Assembly (NCBI GenBank): GCA_022072455.1
Contig: JAJVHY010000010.1
Coordinates: 34,606-98,605, forward strand
Source of the DNA: Verrucomicrobiia bacterium
GTDB lineage: Bacteria; Verrucomicrobiota; Verrucomicrobiia; Palsa-1439
Length of the DNA: 64,000 bases
Reading direction: 5' to 3'
Shown here: one piece after another, positions 35,451 through 44,126 of the stretch
Position numbering within the stretch: the stretch's first letter is position 1
Layout: the number at the start of each line of letters is the position of its first letter
Translations under genes and position numbers: made by a program
The notes under the pieces: model-generated
What the model was told of the DNA's origin: nothing
The model's input: only the letters and a program-made list of their open reading frames with translations
The model's database searches: none

Positions 35451-36119
35451 TTAAGCGCGCGCCAGTTTCCGGCGGCGGATCACCAGCATCCCGACGCAGC
35501 CGAGGGCCACGAGCGCGATGCTCGACGGTTCCGGCACGACGGTGAGTTGGTTGGCCACAAACAGGTTATCATTGAGGTCGCCGCCGATACCGGTACCGAA
35601 CGCGTTCAGCGCATACGTCCCGTTAGCCGGTACGACAAAGCCGATATCGGACAGGCCGGGAACTGCGGACGCGGTGTTAAGTGTGCCGAACAACTGGCTG
35701 CTGTTGCCCGGGCCCGTCAATGAGCCGCTATAAGCGAGGTTCGGGTACCAGACCAGCAACAACGGATCGTTGAGGCTCAACCCCGACGACGACGCCGTTG
35801 TGGTGTCAATGTCCAGGAATGCCGAGTTTTGGAAGATCCCATCTGTCCCCGCGATCGGGTAGATACCCAAGACCACGTCATCCGCTTCAACCGTGAAGGA
35901 GCTGGCGGCCAAGGTCAGATCTCCGAACGTGCCGTTCTGCGTGCTGGCCAACAACACGACTGTGCTGTTTTGGGGCGCGAGCGTGAGGGTGTTGGCGCCG
36001 AAAAGCACTTCGATATCCAAGTTCAAGGATACCGAGGCGCGGGCCTCACCAAGCATAAGCCAAGCGGCGAGCATGACTGCCGCGGCGTACTTAAGGGATT
36101 GATTGATTCGATTCTTCAT
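35451..36119 (-). CDS. PEP-CTERM protein, short member of the SVxLNLD paralogue group
   Basis: A 222-residue secreted protein: a signal peptide (MLAAWLMLGEARAS), a domain of about 180 residues beginning SVSLNLDIEVLFG and containing STVVLLASTQNGTFGDLTL and EADDVVLGIYP, then VVPEPSSIALVALGCVGMLVIRRRKLARA, a full PEP-CTERM sorting tail. The same N-terminal domain begins the 764- and 927-residue proteins upstream, which replace the tail with HYR repeats. The domain is not one I can name. It is probably surface-exposed after exosortase processing. It lies 29 bp before the beta-helix gene. Confidence 0.85.
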   Translation of the reverse strand: MKNRINQSLKYAAAVMLAAWLMLGEARASVSLNLDIEVLFGANTLTLAPQNSTVVLLASTQNGTFGDLTLAASSFTVEADDVVLGIYPIAGTDGIFQNSAFLDIDTTTASSSGLSLNDPLLLVWYPNLAYSGSLTGPGNSSQLFGTLNTASAVPGLSDIGFVVPANGTYALNAFGTGIGGDLNDNLFVANQLTVVPEPSSIALVALGCVGMLVIRRRKLARA

Positions 36120-36149
36120 GGGGACTTTCTCCTTGTTTTGGTTGGGGAA

Positions 36150-37211
36150 TTAGTTGGACAGAGCCGAGGACCAGACATTGTTTGTGGTGGTGGCCACCGC
36201 CGCCCGGCGAATGACCAAGCCCGCTCCGGATTGAATCACCGGTTCACGGCTGACATCCACGTTCACATTCGCGGTGGAGCGCCAACTGCCGTTCGTCAGC
36301 ACGAAGTACGTTGCAACAGCCGATTTGTTGAACCCGGCGCCGCCGTTGTTGAAAATCTGCAGTTCATCACGGCGGGCCAAACCACCCGTGCCAGTGCTCG
36401 GAGTAAACGTGTCGTTACCCAGCAAATCCAGTTCATCCAACGTCAGCTGCCCCAGTTTGCCGGTGGCCAAGATGTTGTCGTTCTTGTTCGTTCCAGCCAA
36501 TGAGCTGGTCGCCAAAACCCACGGATACGGGGTGGTGGTACCGCGATAGGTCAGCGCACCGGTGTTGTTGCGGTTGCGCAATATGAAATGCCGCTGCGGC
36601 ACCAGAACCGTGTTGTCAGCATTGACGGAGGTCGCGCCGGTCGACCGCCAGAAACCGGCTGTAAAGAAGTACGTCGCCGCACCCGAACGATTCTGCTTCT
36701 GGCCAGTCACATCAAGCAAGATCACTTCCGTGCGCCGCTGCAAACCACCGGTGCCGAGTGAAGCAATGAAGGACGTACCAGCGTCGCCATCCGGGAACAC
36801 CGTTGCGAGCGTGGCATGGGGAGCGATGACAAACCGGTTGCCAACGGCCACCGTCGCCAAGTTTGCCGGATCGGCGGCGTTGAGAAGCAAGGTGCTACCC
36901 GTGTTGCTGGTGATGGTGCTCCACAACCCGGCGTTCGGTCCGCTGACAAAGCGCACATAGGACAGCCCGTTCGTGAATGCACCCGCGGTGAATGGCGTGC
37001 CGCTGACTGTCAGGATATTGCCGGCGATTCCGGCCACGGTGTCCTGAAAATCAATTTGATCACTGATCGGCGCGGAAACGATCCCGTCCGAATTTCCCGG
37101 GATGACTGTGCGAAAATATCCGACCGGTTCCGACTCTTGGCCGGCCTGTGCCTGGATTGTGAGGACTGTGGCGATCGTCGCGATCAAGCCGCTCAATTTC
37201 ATCTTGTTCAT
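36150..37211 (-). CDS. TIGR02597-like secreted surface protein
   Basis: A 353-residue protein with a signal segment (MKLSGLIATIATVLTIQAQAGQ) and a body containing VGYFRTVIPGNSDGIVSAP, GNRFVIAPHATLATVFP, VILLDVTGQKQNRSGAATYFFTAGFWRS and FILRNRNN. This resembles the TIGR02597 family of Verrucomicrobiota-type proteins of unknown function. An AAGGAGAATGAA block supplies the ribosome binding site for the ATG at 37211; the longer frame from 37304 is rejected. Two homologous halves are visible (AATYFFTAGFWRS and VATYFVLTNGSWRS). The role is unknown; the locus suggests a surface component. Confidence 0.7.
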   Translation of the reverse strand: MNKMKLSGLIATIATVLTIQAQAGQESEPVGYFRTVIPGNSDGIVSAPISDQIDFQDTVAGIAGNILTVSGTPFTAGAFTNGLSYVRFVSGPNAGLWSTITSNTGSTLLLNAADPANLATVAVGNRFVIAPHATLATVFPDGDAGTSFIASLGTGGLQRRTEVILLDVTGQKQNRSGAATYFFTAGFWRSTGATSVNADNTVLVPQRHFILRNRNNTGALTYRGTTTPYPWVLATSSLAGTNKNDNILATGKLGQLTLDELDLLGNDTFTPSTGTGGLARRDELQIFNNGGAGFNKSAVATYFVLTNGSWRSTANVNVDVSREPVIQSGAGLVIRRAAVATTTNNVWSSALSN

Positions 37212-37423
37212 TTCATTCTCCTTGTTAGCTTTTTCGTTCCTAGCTGGTTCAACGCTCACTGTTTTACTTTTTCGTGGCAAATTGTTCGTCCAGTATTCGG
37301 ACATCTGGCGACCGCTTTAGGCCACCTGCACCCACCCCGCGCACTCTTGCCCGGCAAGCACTTCCACAAAATCACACCCAAGCGTCATGGGGTTGTCATG
37401 GATTGTCACCAAACAGTCACGAT

Positions 37424-39718
37424 TCATTGCAGCGGTCCGAACGCGATGACGTTGTTGGTTTCATCCGTCTCAATCACCGCGCCGCCGGCATCCACCACCG
37501 CCACGACAAACATCCCGGCCAAGTTCTGGCCAAACACATCGGCGAATTTCACGCGCCGCGACCCACCGGCTTTGAGCGCTTTCACACTGACACTCGGGCC
37601 AATCTGCGGGCCGGTGACTTGCGTGGCACTCGTGGATAGATAAAATCGCACCACGGTTGCCGGTGCATCGGCGGTGCCGAAATTGCGGACATTGAATCGC
37701 CCCCGCAACCGGCAGCGCAACGTGGCATCCGCTCCTTGGCATTTTTGCCGTGGCGCGCTTGCCAGGCTCACGCCCTCAAACCACGAGCCGGTCAAGTCCA
37801 CATCCGCCAACGCCGGATTGCGACTGACCGTTGTGAGTTGATCCACGCGATTGTTGGCGGGATTCCCATCGGGTTCATTGGCGCCAATGATCACCGTGTT
37901 GGTCAACAGGCCGGGAATTGTCGGTGTCACTGTCAACTCCACCGCCACGCCAGTGTTGCCGGGGAATGTTCCGTAAGCGCAAATCACGCTGCTACCCACG
38001 TCCGAACAACCACTCGATACCCCCACAATGTTCACGCTCGGCGGTAATGACATTGTCAATGTTGCCCCCGTCGCAGTGAACGGACTGCGATTGCTCACGA
38101 CAATCGAGTACGTCAAATTGCTTCCGGTCAGCACCGGGTTCGGCAGCGCCGCCACCGTCACGGCCAGATCCACCGTCAGTGCTGTCTCCGTCACAATTAC
38201 CGCAAACGTACAACCATTCGTGTTGCCGGCGGTGTCGGTCACCACGCAGGTCACGGAATTGGTGCCGACGGGAAAACTGCTCCCCGACGGCGGGGTACAA
38301 ATCACCGACGCAATCCCACAGTTATCCGCTGTGACTGGATCCGAGAAATTGACCACGGCAGTCGGCTCACCGGGAACGGCCGGGACCAACAGTGGCGCCG
38401 GGCAGACAATCGTCGGCACCGTCTGATCGAGGACGATGATCTGCGCCGCGCATAAGTTTGTACCGCCGCGATTGTCGGCCACGGTCAGCGTCACCGCGTT
38501 CGTCCCGGTCGGATACGGTCCGGCTGGAGTCAAGGTCAGCGTCAGTGGATCAGCATCCGGATCAAACGAGCCATTGTCCACGGCAGCCACCGCGACCTCA
38601 GCCAAACAATTAGCTCCCGCCGGCACCGTCACATTCCGGCAACTGGCGACCGGCGCTGAGTTCGTGGCGGATTGCGGGACGATGATCACGGTAAAGGTGC
38701 ACGAATTGGAATTACCGGCGTTGTCGCGAACGGTGGCCAGAATGGTATTCGTACCGACTGGCAGATCGGAACCGCTGGGTGGCGTGAAAACCAAATTGGA
38801 GACCGCGCAGTTATCCCCCGTTACCGGCAACGGATAGTTCACGATGAGGGATACACTCGCGGGTGGCGCCTGGGTGATGATGGTGCCGGGACAAACGATT
38901 GTGGGGGGCGTGTTGTCCGCGACGGTAATCGTCGCGGCACAGGTATCCGCTCCACCTTTCCCGTCGCTGACTGTGAGAGTGACCGGCGTCACTCCCAGCG
39001 AATACGGGCCGGGCGGGTTGACGCTGAATTGCAGCGTGTCGTCATCGGGATCCGTTGATCCATTATTGAACTCCGCCGCCGTGACCGTGGCTTGACAGCC
39101 GGCATCTGCCGAGCGGATGAGATCCTGACAAACCGCGGTCGGCGGCCGGTTGCCCTGCCCGGTCGTACTCAACGCAGCAGCCAGTTCGCCATCCGCCACG
39201 TCGCCGCCGATGCTGATGCCAAACGCCGCCAGCGTATAGGTGCCGTTGGCCGGCACGCTCCAACCGATGTCCGAGCCGAGCGTGGCCGCATCTGTGCGAT
39301 AGGTGCCGAACGATTGACCGAGACCCGGGCCGGTCAGACCGGGGGCGTACGCGAGGTTGGGATACCAGACCAACCGTAGCGGGTCGCCGAGACTCAAGCC
39401 GCTGCTCGTTGCCGTCGTTGTGTCAATGTCGAGAAACGCCGCGTTCTGAAACACGCCACCATCACCGAGTGGATAAATACCAAGCACGACGTCATCGGCT
39501 TCGACAAGAAACGAGTTCGTCGCCAGTGTCAAATCGCCGAACGAGTCGTTTTGAGTGCTCGCCAACAACACCACCGTGCTACCGGCCGCCGCAACACTGT
39601 TGGAATCCGCCTGCAGCAAATTCTCCACGTCCAAGTTGAGCGTCACCGAACCGTGGACGCGGGATCCCGCGAGGCTGACCAACGCACTGAGCAGTACCAG
39701 GCAAAACTTGTGTCTCAT
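37424..39718 (-). CDS. HYR-repeat surface protein, 764 residues
   Basis: After a signal peptide (LVLLSALVSLAGSRVHG) comes the SVTLNLDVENL domain of about 180 residues, shared with the genes at 35451 and 39749. Then follow HYR-type immunoglobulin-like modules alternating with a short module (VTLTVSDGKGGADTCAATITVADNTPPTIVCPG; DNAGNSNSCTFTVIIVP), a DUF11-like domain (VDLAVTVAALPNPVLTGSNLTYSIVVSN) and a C-terminal CARDB-like domain (FNVRNFGTADAPATVVRFYLSTSA). HYR and DUF11 domains are extracellular adhesion-type modules. No PEP-CTERM tail is present, so attachment is by another route. A 212-bp gap follows its stop before the TIGR02597-like gene. Confidence 0.82.
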   Translation of the reverse strand: MRHKFCLVLLSALVSLAGSRVHGSVTLNLDVENLLQADSNSVAAAGSTVVLLASTQNDSFGDLTLATNSFLVEADDVVLGIYPLGDGGVFQNAAFLDIDTTTATSSGLSLGDPLRLVWYPNLAYAPGLTGPGLGQSFGTYRTDAATLGSDIGWSVPANGTYTLAAFGISIGGDVADGELAAALSTTGQGNRPPTAVCQDLIRSADAGCQATVTAAEFNNGSTDPDDDTLQFSVNPPGPYSLGVTPVTLTVSDGKGGADTCAATITVADNTPPTIVCPGTIITQAPPASVSLIVNYPLPVTGDNCAVSNLVFTPPSGSDLPVGTNTILATVRDNAGNSNSCTFTVIIVPQSATNSAPVASCRNVTVPAGANCLAEVAVAAVDNGSFDPDADPLTLTLTPAGPYPTGTNAVTLTVADNRGGTNLCAAQIIVLDQTVPTIVCPAPLLVPAVPGEPTAVVNFSDPVTADNCGIASVICTPPSGSSFPVGTNSVTCVVTDTAGNTNGCTFAVIVTETALTVDLAVTVAALPNPVLTGSNLTYSIVVSNRSPFTATGATLTMSLPPSVNIVGVSSGCSDVGSSVICAYGTFPGNTGVAVELTVTPTIPGLLTNTVIIGANEPDGNPANNRVDQLTTVSRNPALADVDLTGSWFEGVSLASAPRQKCQGADATLRCRLRGRFNVRNFGTADAPATVVRFYLSTSATQVTGPQIGPSVSVKALKAGGSRRVKFADVFGQNLAGMFVVAVVDAGGAVIETDETNNVIAFGPLQ

Positions 39719-39748
39719 AAACCCTTTCAGTCACGGCGACGGGTGGAC

Positions 39749-42532
39749 TCAATCATCCCAGCTCCAGCGCTTGCCATCCCGAAACGGGATGATTTGTTTG
39801 GCGCACTTGATCAACTCATCCGCTGCGGAATCGCTGATCTGGTTGTACCAATCCAGCCACCGCACCGAGCGCACAAAGATTTCCATGTGCGCCTGCGCGG
39901 CGCGGGTTCGGCCGGCTTGCTGGTGGCGTTGGACGAGTTCGAGATGTCGCACCAATGTCTTTTTCCGCCACGTGGTGAGTGGCAGTTGATCAACCTTCTC
40001 AATCAGCGCCGCAATCGTCCGACATTCACCGGATTGACCGGCGGTGACAGTAACGGTGAAGGAGCAAGTGTTCGTGTTGCCGGCGTTGTCCACAGCCATA
40101 ATCACGACCGGAGTCACGCCGAGGGCAAAAGCGCTACCGGAGGCCGGCAGGGCGCTGACAGTGACCGCGCCGCAATTGTCCGCCCCCGTCGGCAGAGCAA
40201 ACGTCACCACGGCTGTCGTCTCGTTGGAGCTGGCTTGCACATTGACGTTAGCCGGGCAGTTGACCGTGGGCGCGGTTTTGTCTTCGACAGTGATGGTCGC
40301 GGTGCAGGAGTTCGTCGCACCGAGGTTGTCCACGACCGTCAATGTGACGAGCGTCTGGCCGAGCGCATAAGGGCCAGCCGGACTGAGCGTGCGACTCGCA
40401 ATCGTGCCGTCGGGATCGTTAGAACCGTTGTCCACCTGCGCCGCGGTGACGTTGGCAGAGCAGTTGGCGCCCGCGGTAACTGTCACATCCCGGCAGAGTG
40501 CAACCGGCGGTTGGTTCTCTGTCTGAGTCACGGTGACGGTGAACGTGCAAGTGTTCAAGTTCCCGGCGTTATCCACAGCGGTGCTGGTCACCGTCGTCTG
40601 GCCCAGCGGGAACGTGCTGCCGCTTGCCGGGCTGCTGGTGACTGATTGGAGTCCGCAGGCATCACTGGCCTGCGCTGCCGGGAACGTGACCACGGCGGAC
40701 GTCTGACCGGCGGGAACATTCACGCTCACATCGGCCGGGCAGGTGATCGTCGGCAAGGTCGTGTCGCGGACAATGACTTTCGCCACGCAGGTGTTCGTGC
40801 CGCCTTTGTTGTCAGCCACCGTCAGTGTCACGTTGTTGGTGCCGAGCGCAAACGGACCAGCCGGGCTGAGACCCAAGGTGATTGGGTCGCCATCGGGATC
40901 GCTGGAACCATTGTTAACTTGCGCAGCGGTGACTGACGCCTGGCAATTGGCGCCGGCCAAGACAACCACGTCTTGGCAAACAGCGAGCGGCGCTTGGTTG
41001 CCGGGGGCGTTGACGGTGACTGTGAAGGTGCAGAGGTTGGTGTTACCGGAATTATCCACGACGCGGTTGGTCACGATGGTCGAGCCAATCGCGAAGCTGG
41101 AACCAGAAACCGACACGCTGGTCACGGAGGCGACGCCGCAGTTGTCGCCTGTGGTCGGGGCCGGGAAGTTGATAATCACGGAAACCTGACCGGGCGCGAG
41201 CTGGGTGCTGATGTTGCTGGGGCAGGTGATCGTCGGCAAGGTCGTGTCGCGAACGATGACTTTAGCGACGCAGGTGTTTGTGCCGCCTTTGTTGTCGGCC
41301 ACGGTCAACGTGACGTTGTTGGTGCCGAGCGCGAACGGACCGACCGGGGCGAGACCCAAGGTAATCGGATCGCCATCGGGATCGCTGGAACCATTGTTTA
41401 CTTGCGCGGCGGTAACCGTCGCTTGGCAATTGGCCGCCGCCGAAACGATCACGTCCTGACAAATAGCATTTGGCACTCGGTTCGCAGCCGCCGCCACTGA
41501 TACGGTGAAGGTGCAGAGGTTCGTGTTGCCGGAGCTGTCCACGACCCGGTTCGTCACAATGGTCGAACCCACTGCGAAGCTAGAGCCAGACGCCGGGATG
41601 CTGACAACCGACGCCACGCCGCAGTTGTCGCCGGTGGTCGGCGCCGGGAAGTTCAGGACAACCGACACCTGACCGGGCGCGAGTTGCGTGCTGATGTTAC
41701 TCGGGCAGGTGATCGTCGGCAAGGTCGTGTCGCGGACGATGACTTTCGCCACGCAGGTGTTCGTGCCGCCTTTGTTGTCAGCCACGGTCAACGTGACGTG
41801 GTTGGTACCGAGCGCGAACGGACCGACCGGGGCGAGACTCAACGTAATCGGGTCGCCATCCGGGTCGCTAGAGCCATTGTTGACCTGCGCCGCGGTGACG
41901 CTGGCTTGGCAATTGGCGGCTGCGGAGACAATCACGTCCTGGCAGGCGGCGCTGGGGGGTGTATTGGCTGCCCCACCGGCGGTCGTTTGAGTGGCGGTGA
42001 AGGTGGTATCGGGGACATCGCCACCAATGCTTTCGGCAAAGGCCGCGAGTGTGTAGGTGCCATTGGCAGGGACGGTCCAGCCGATGTCCGAGCCGAGTGT
42101 CGCATTGGCGGTACGGTAGGTGCCGAAGAGTTGGGAGTTGCCGGGGCCGGTCAAGGTGGGCGTGTAGGAAAGGTTCGGGTACCACAAAAGCAGGAGCGGA
42201 TCGTTCAAACTCAAGCCGGACGCGGCCGCAGTAGTGGTGTCAATGTCCAGAAAAGCGGCATTCTGGAAGATGCCTCCATCGCTCAGTTCAAAAATGCCGA
42301 GGACAATATCGTCGGCTTCAGCGGTGAACGAGTTGGTGGCTTGGGTGAGATCGCCAAAGGTTGCATTCTGGGTGCTCCCAATCAGGACAACGGTGCTGCC
42401 GGCGGCGGCCGGCACGCCGGCGGTCGGACCGTAAAGATTTTCGACGTCGAGATTCAGTGTGACTGACGCTGTGGAGGGATGCGCCGCCATCAGCAGGGCA
42501 GCGGCGGTGAGGAGTGAGGTGATTTTTTTCAT
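39749..42532 (-). CDS. HYR-repeat surface protein, 927 residues
   Basis: From the ATG at 42532 (chosen for its signal peptide, SLLTAAALLMAAHPSTAS) the protein has the shared SVTLNLDVENLYG domain and then four units of about 161 residues, each a short module (VTAAQVNNGSSDPDGDPIT) plus a HYR domain (PTITCPSNISTQLAPGQVSV; VDNSGNTNLCTFTVTV). The C-terminus is a helical tail (ECRTIAALIEKVDQLPLTTWRKKTLVRHLELVQ) rather than a PEP-CTERM signal. Cysteines in conserved positions probably form disulfides. It is the first gene of the locus and faces the AraC regulator; an adhesin- or scaffold-like role is inferred. Confidence 0.82.
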   Translation of the reverse strand: MKKITSLLTAAALLMAAHPSTASVTLNLDVENLYGPTAGVPAAAGSTVVLIGSTQNATFGDLTQATNSFTAEADDIVLGIFELSDGGIFQNAAFLDIDTTTAAASGLSLNDPLLLLWYPNLSYTPTLTGPGNSQLFGTYRTANATLGSDIGWTVPANGTYTLAAFAESIGGDVPDTTFTATQTTAGGAANTPPSAACQDVIVSAAANCQASVTAAQVNNGSSDPDGDPITLSLAPVGPFALGTNHVTLTVADNKGGTNTCVAKVIVRDTTLPTITCPSNISTQLAPGQVSVVLNFPAPTTGDNCGVASVVSIPASGSSFAVGSTIVTNRVVDSSGNTNLCTFTVSVAAAANRVPNAICQDVIVSAAANCQATVTAAQVNNGSSDPDGDPITLGLAPVGPFALGTNNVTLTVADNKGGTNTCVAKVIVRDTTLPTITCPSNISTQLAPGQVSVIINFPAPTTGDNCGVASVTSVSVSGSSFAIGSTIVTNRVVDNSGNTNLCTFTVTVNAPGNQAPLAVCQDVVVLAGANCQASVTAAQVNNGSSDPDGDPITLGLSPAGPFALGTNNVTLTVADNKGGTNTCVAKVIVRDTTLPTITCPADVSVNVPAGQTSAVVTFPAAQASDACGLQSVTSSPASGSTFPLGQTTVTSTAVDNAGNLNTCTFTVTVTQTENQPPVALCRDVTVTAGANCSANVTAAQVDNGSNDPDGTIASRTLSPAGPYALGQTLVTLTVVDNLGATNSCTATITVEDKTAPTVNCPANVNVQASSNETTAVVTFALPTGADNCGAVTVSALPASGSAFALGVTPVVIMAVDNAGNTNTCSFTVTVTAGQSGECRTIAALIEKVDQLPLTTWRKKTLVRHLELVQRHQQAGRTRAAQAHMEIFVRSVRWLDWYNQISDSAADELIKCAKQIIPFRDGKRWSWDD
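40743..41950. repeat. 483-bp in-frame tandem repeat within the HYR gene
   Basis: The block beginning GTGATCGTCGGCAAGGTCGT recurs at 40743, 41226 and 41709, a spacing of exactly 483 bp (161 codons) twice. The third copy continues only for about half a unit, to roughly 41950. The DNA is nearly identical between units apart from scattered substitutions, so the duplication is recent or kept uniform by recombination. Confidence 0.85.
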
Positions 42533-42771
42533 GACGTGTTTTCCTAGTTGGTCCTGATGTTTCGCAGCCCAATGAAACCAAAGGCTGTGGGGCGGGACTC
42601 TCAATTTTCGGACAAGGACTGACAGATTTCAGCCATTGGTGGCGGTGCGATTTCGCACACCCGGAGGGGATAAGTGACCGCACTGGAATAAATCTGACCG
42701 GCGGAGCGCGGTTCGTCACGGGAAGTTCACACAGAACGGCCCGTCAATCACTGGCAGTCGTCACACAACTG
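42533..42771. promoter_or_regulatory. Divergent intergenic region with a dyad
   Basis: A gap of 239 bp separates the divergent AraC and HYR genes, so it must hold both promoters. GTGCGA-TT-TCGCAC at 42645-42658 is a perfect dyad and a possible regulator site. I could not assign -10 or -35 boxes with confidence. Confidence 0.35.
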
Positions 42772-43638
42772 TTGACTGGTTCTTACTTGGTCGCCAGCGG
42801 ATCGTCACATACCCGGACGTATCCTTGGCCCGTGAATCACGGCGAGCATCTAGTACTGCAGGAGCATCGCCTGCCTCCCACCGGGGAGTGGACGAGCAGC
42901 AATGGCTGGTGGCGGTTTGTGCGCGTTCACGATGGGAGCGGACTGCTCGTGCAGCCGGCCACACTGCACCTACTGAATCCGAATGATGTTTTGATCTGCC
43001 CGCCTGCCTGCCGGTGTCAAATCCGCGCGAGCCAGTTGGGCGAATTGCGGCTTCACAGCTTTCAGGTGAATCTGGCCATGTTGAGCGGTGTCTTAACCGT
43101 ATTGGAACGGCAGCAACTTGAAGCCGCCAGTCAAAAATCTCCGCCGCCCCGCCGGTTTGATTCAACGACCGTGATGGCGCAACAATTCGCCAACCTCAGT
43201 CAACCGGAGGTTCACCCCTTGCACCGCCGTTGTCAGATGCTGCAATTAGCCGCGCCGATTCTGAGCGAACATTTACCAACGACCGCCAAGCCGGAACGCA
43301 TTCTTCCAGCAAAAGCTAGGTTCGAACAGTTGTTCCAGAAGATATCGGAAGCGGAACTGCAATATCGGAAACCGGAAGATCTCGCGCGGCTGTGCGGCTG
43401 TAGTGTCCGACATTTCAGTCGATTGTTTCGGGAACACTTCGGCCATTCGCTTACGCCAAAGAAGACCGAATTACGGATCCAAAAAGCGCAACAACTCCTC
43501 GTTGAGTCCGACGCGAAAATCATCGACGTGGCGCTGGACTGCGGTTTTCAACACGTCAGCCAATTCACCGCAATTTTTCGCCGGCTCACCAAGTTGACAC
43601 CGTCGCAGTACCGCCGCCGCAAACACCGGGCGGTGTAG
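42772..43638 (+). CDS. AraC-family transcriptional regulator
   Basis: About 288 residues. The N-terminal half looks like a cupin-type sensor domain (EHLVLQEHRLPPTGEWTSSNG; LLNPNDVLICPPACRCQIRA). The C-terminal 95 residues are a double helix-turn-helix: DLARLCGCSVRHFSRLFREHFGHSLTPKKTELRIQKAQQLLVESDAKIIDVALDCGFQHVSQFTAIFRRLTKLTPSQYRR, with the usual GF-x-x-x-S-x-F pattern. The start is uncertain: no ATG is near, and a TTG at 42772 or a nearby GTG is used. It is divergent from the HYR/TonB locus and is the likely activator of it. Confidence 0.85.
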   Translation: MTGSYLVASGSSHTRTYPWPVNHGEHLVLQEHRLPPTGEWTSSNGWWRFVRVHDGSGLLVQPATLHLLNPNDVLICPPACRCQIRASQLGELRLHSFQVNLAMLSGVLTVLERQQLEAASQKSPPPRRFDSTTVMAQQFANLSQPEVHPLHRRCQMLQLAAPILSEHLPTTAKPERILPAKARFEQLFQKISEAELQYRKPEDLARLCGCSVRHFSRLFREHFGHSLTPKKTELRIQKAQQLLVESDAKIIDVALDCGFQHVSQFTAIFRRLTKLTPSQYRRRKHRAV

Positions 43639-43642
43639 TCCG

Positions 43643-43810
43643 TCAATACGTCTTACCAGCAACGAACTCGGTACCCGCCATCCGCAACGACGCATGGATC
43701 GAGCGCAACAGCCCTTCCACCGGTTGCCGGAAAACGATCTCAATTTGCGCTGTCGCCTGGTCAAGTCGCATACGCATCACACCAAGCAACTGTTGGATCT
43801 GCTCCACGAC
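43643..43810 (-). other. C-terminal gene remnant or small ORF
   Basis: A minus-strand frame reads QQLLGVMRMRLDQATAQIEIVFRQ and VEGLLRSIHASLRMAGTEFVAG. This is more protein-like than the rest of the frame, which translates the repeat module at 43818. A start at MRMRLDQ would give 44 residues. It is probably the tail of a gene cut off by insertion of the neighbouring module. Confidence 0.25.
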
Positions 43811-43817
43811 TAGCGCC

Positions 43818-44126
43818 GGCCTCCAAGCAGAAATCGGCAACGCAAAAGAGGCCTTTTGCTTGCAGCTCGCGAATGACAAGGGGTGCAACCCCAAAACATC
43901 TCCGAGTGCCGGCCCGCCGACCAGTCACCGTATCATCGTAGCCCACTGCGGTATCCGGGCGGCAAGAGTCGCGCCGTCGCCCAACTGCTCAACTTCTTCC
44001 CCGAGATGCCCGGCACGCTTCTGTCGCCATTCTTCGGCGGTGGCAGCGTCGAGCTGGCGCTGGCCGCCCGCGGTTGGCGGGTCCTCAGCTACGACGCATT
44101 CGGGTTGGTAGTGGATTTCTGGCAAC
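43818..44126 (+). repeat. Methyltransferase 5' module, copy B (homologous to 19849-20165)
   Basis: Second copy of the unit at 19849-20165, including the noncoding leader (GGCCTCCAAGCAGAAATCG; GCTCGCGAATGAC) and the first 80 codons of a D12 methyltransferase. Homology stops abruptly at the codons for WQQ, where the frame enters an unrelated ATPase sequence. Confidence 0.7.

Noticed and set aside
40743..42000. A CRISPR-like array suggested by regular repeats
   Set aside because: The period is 483 bp, the repeats are in-frame protein modules and no short spacers exist.
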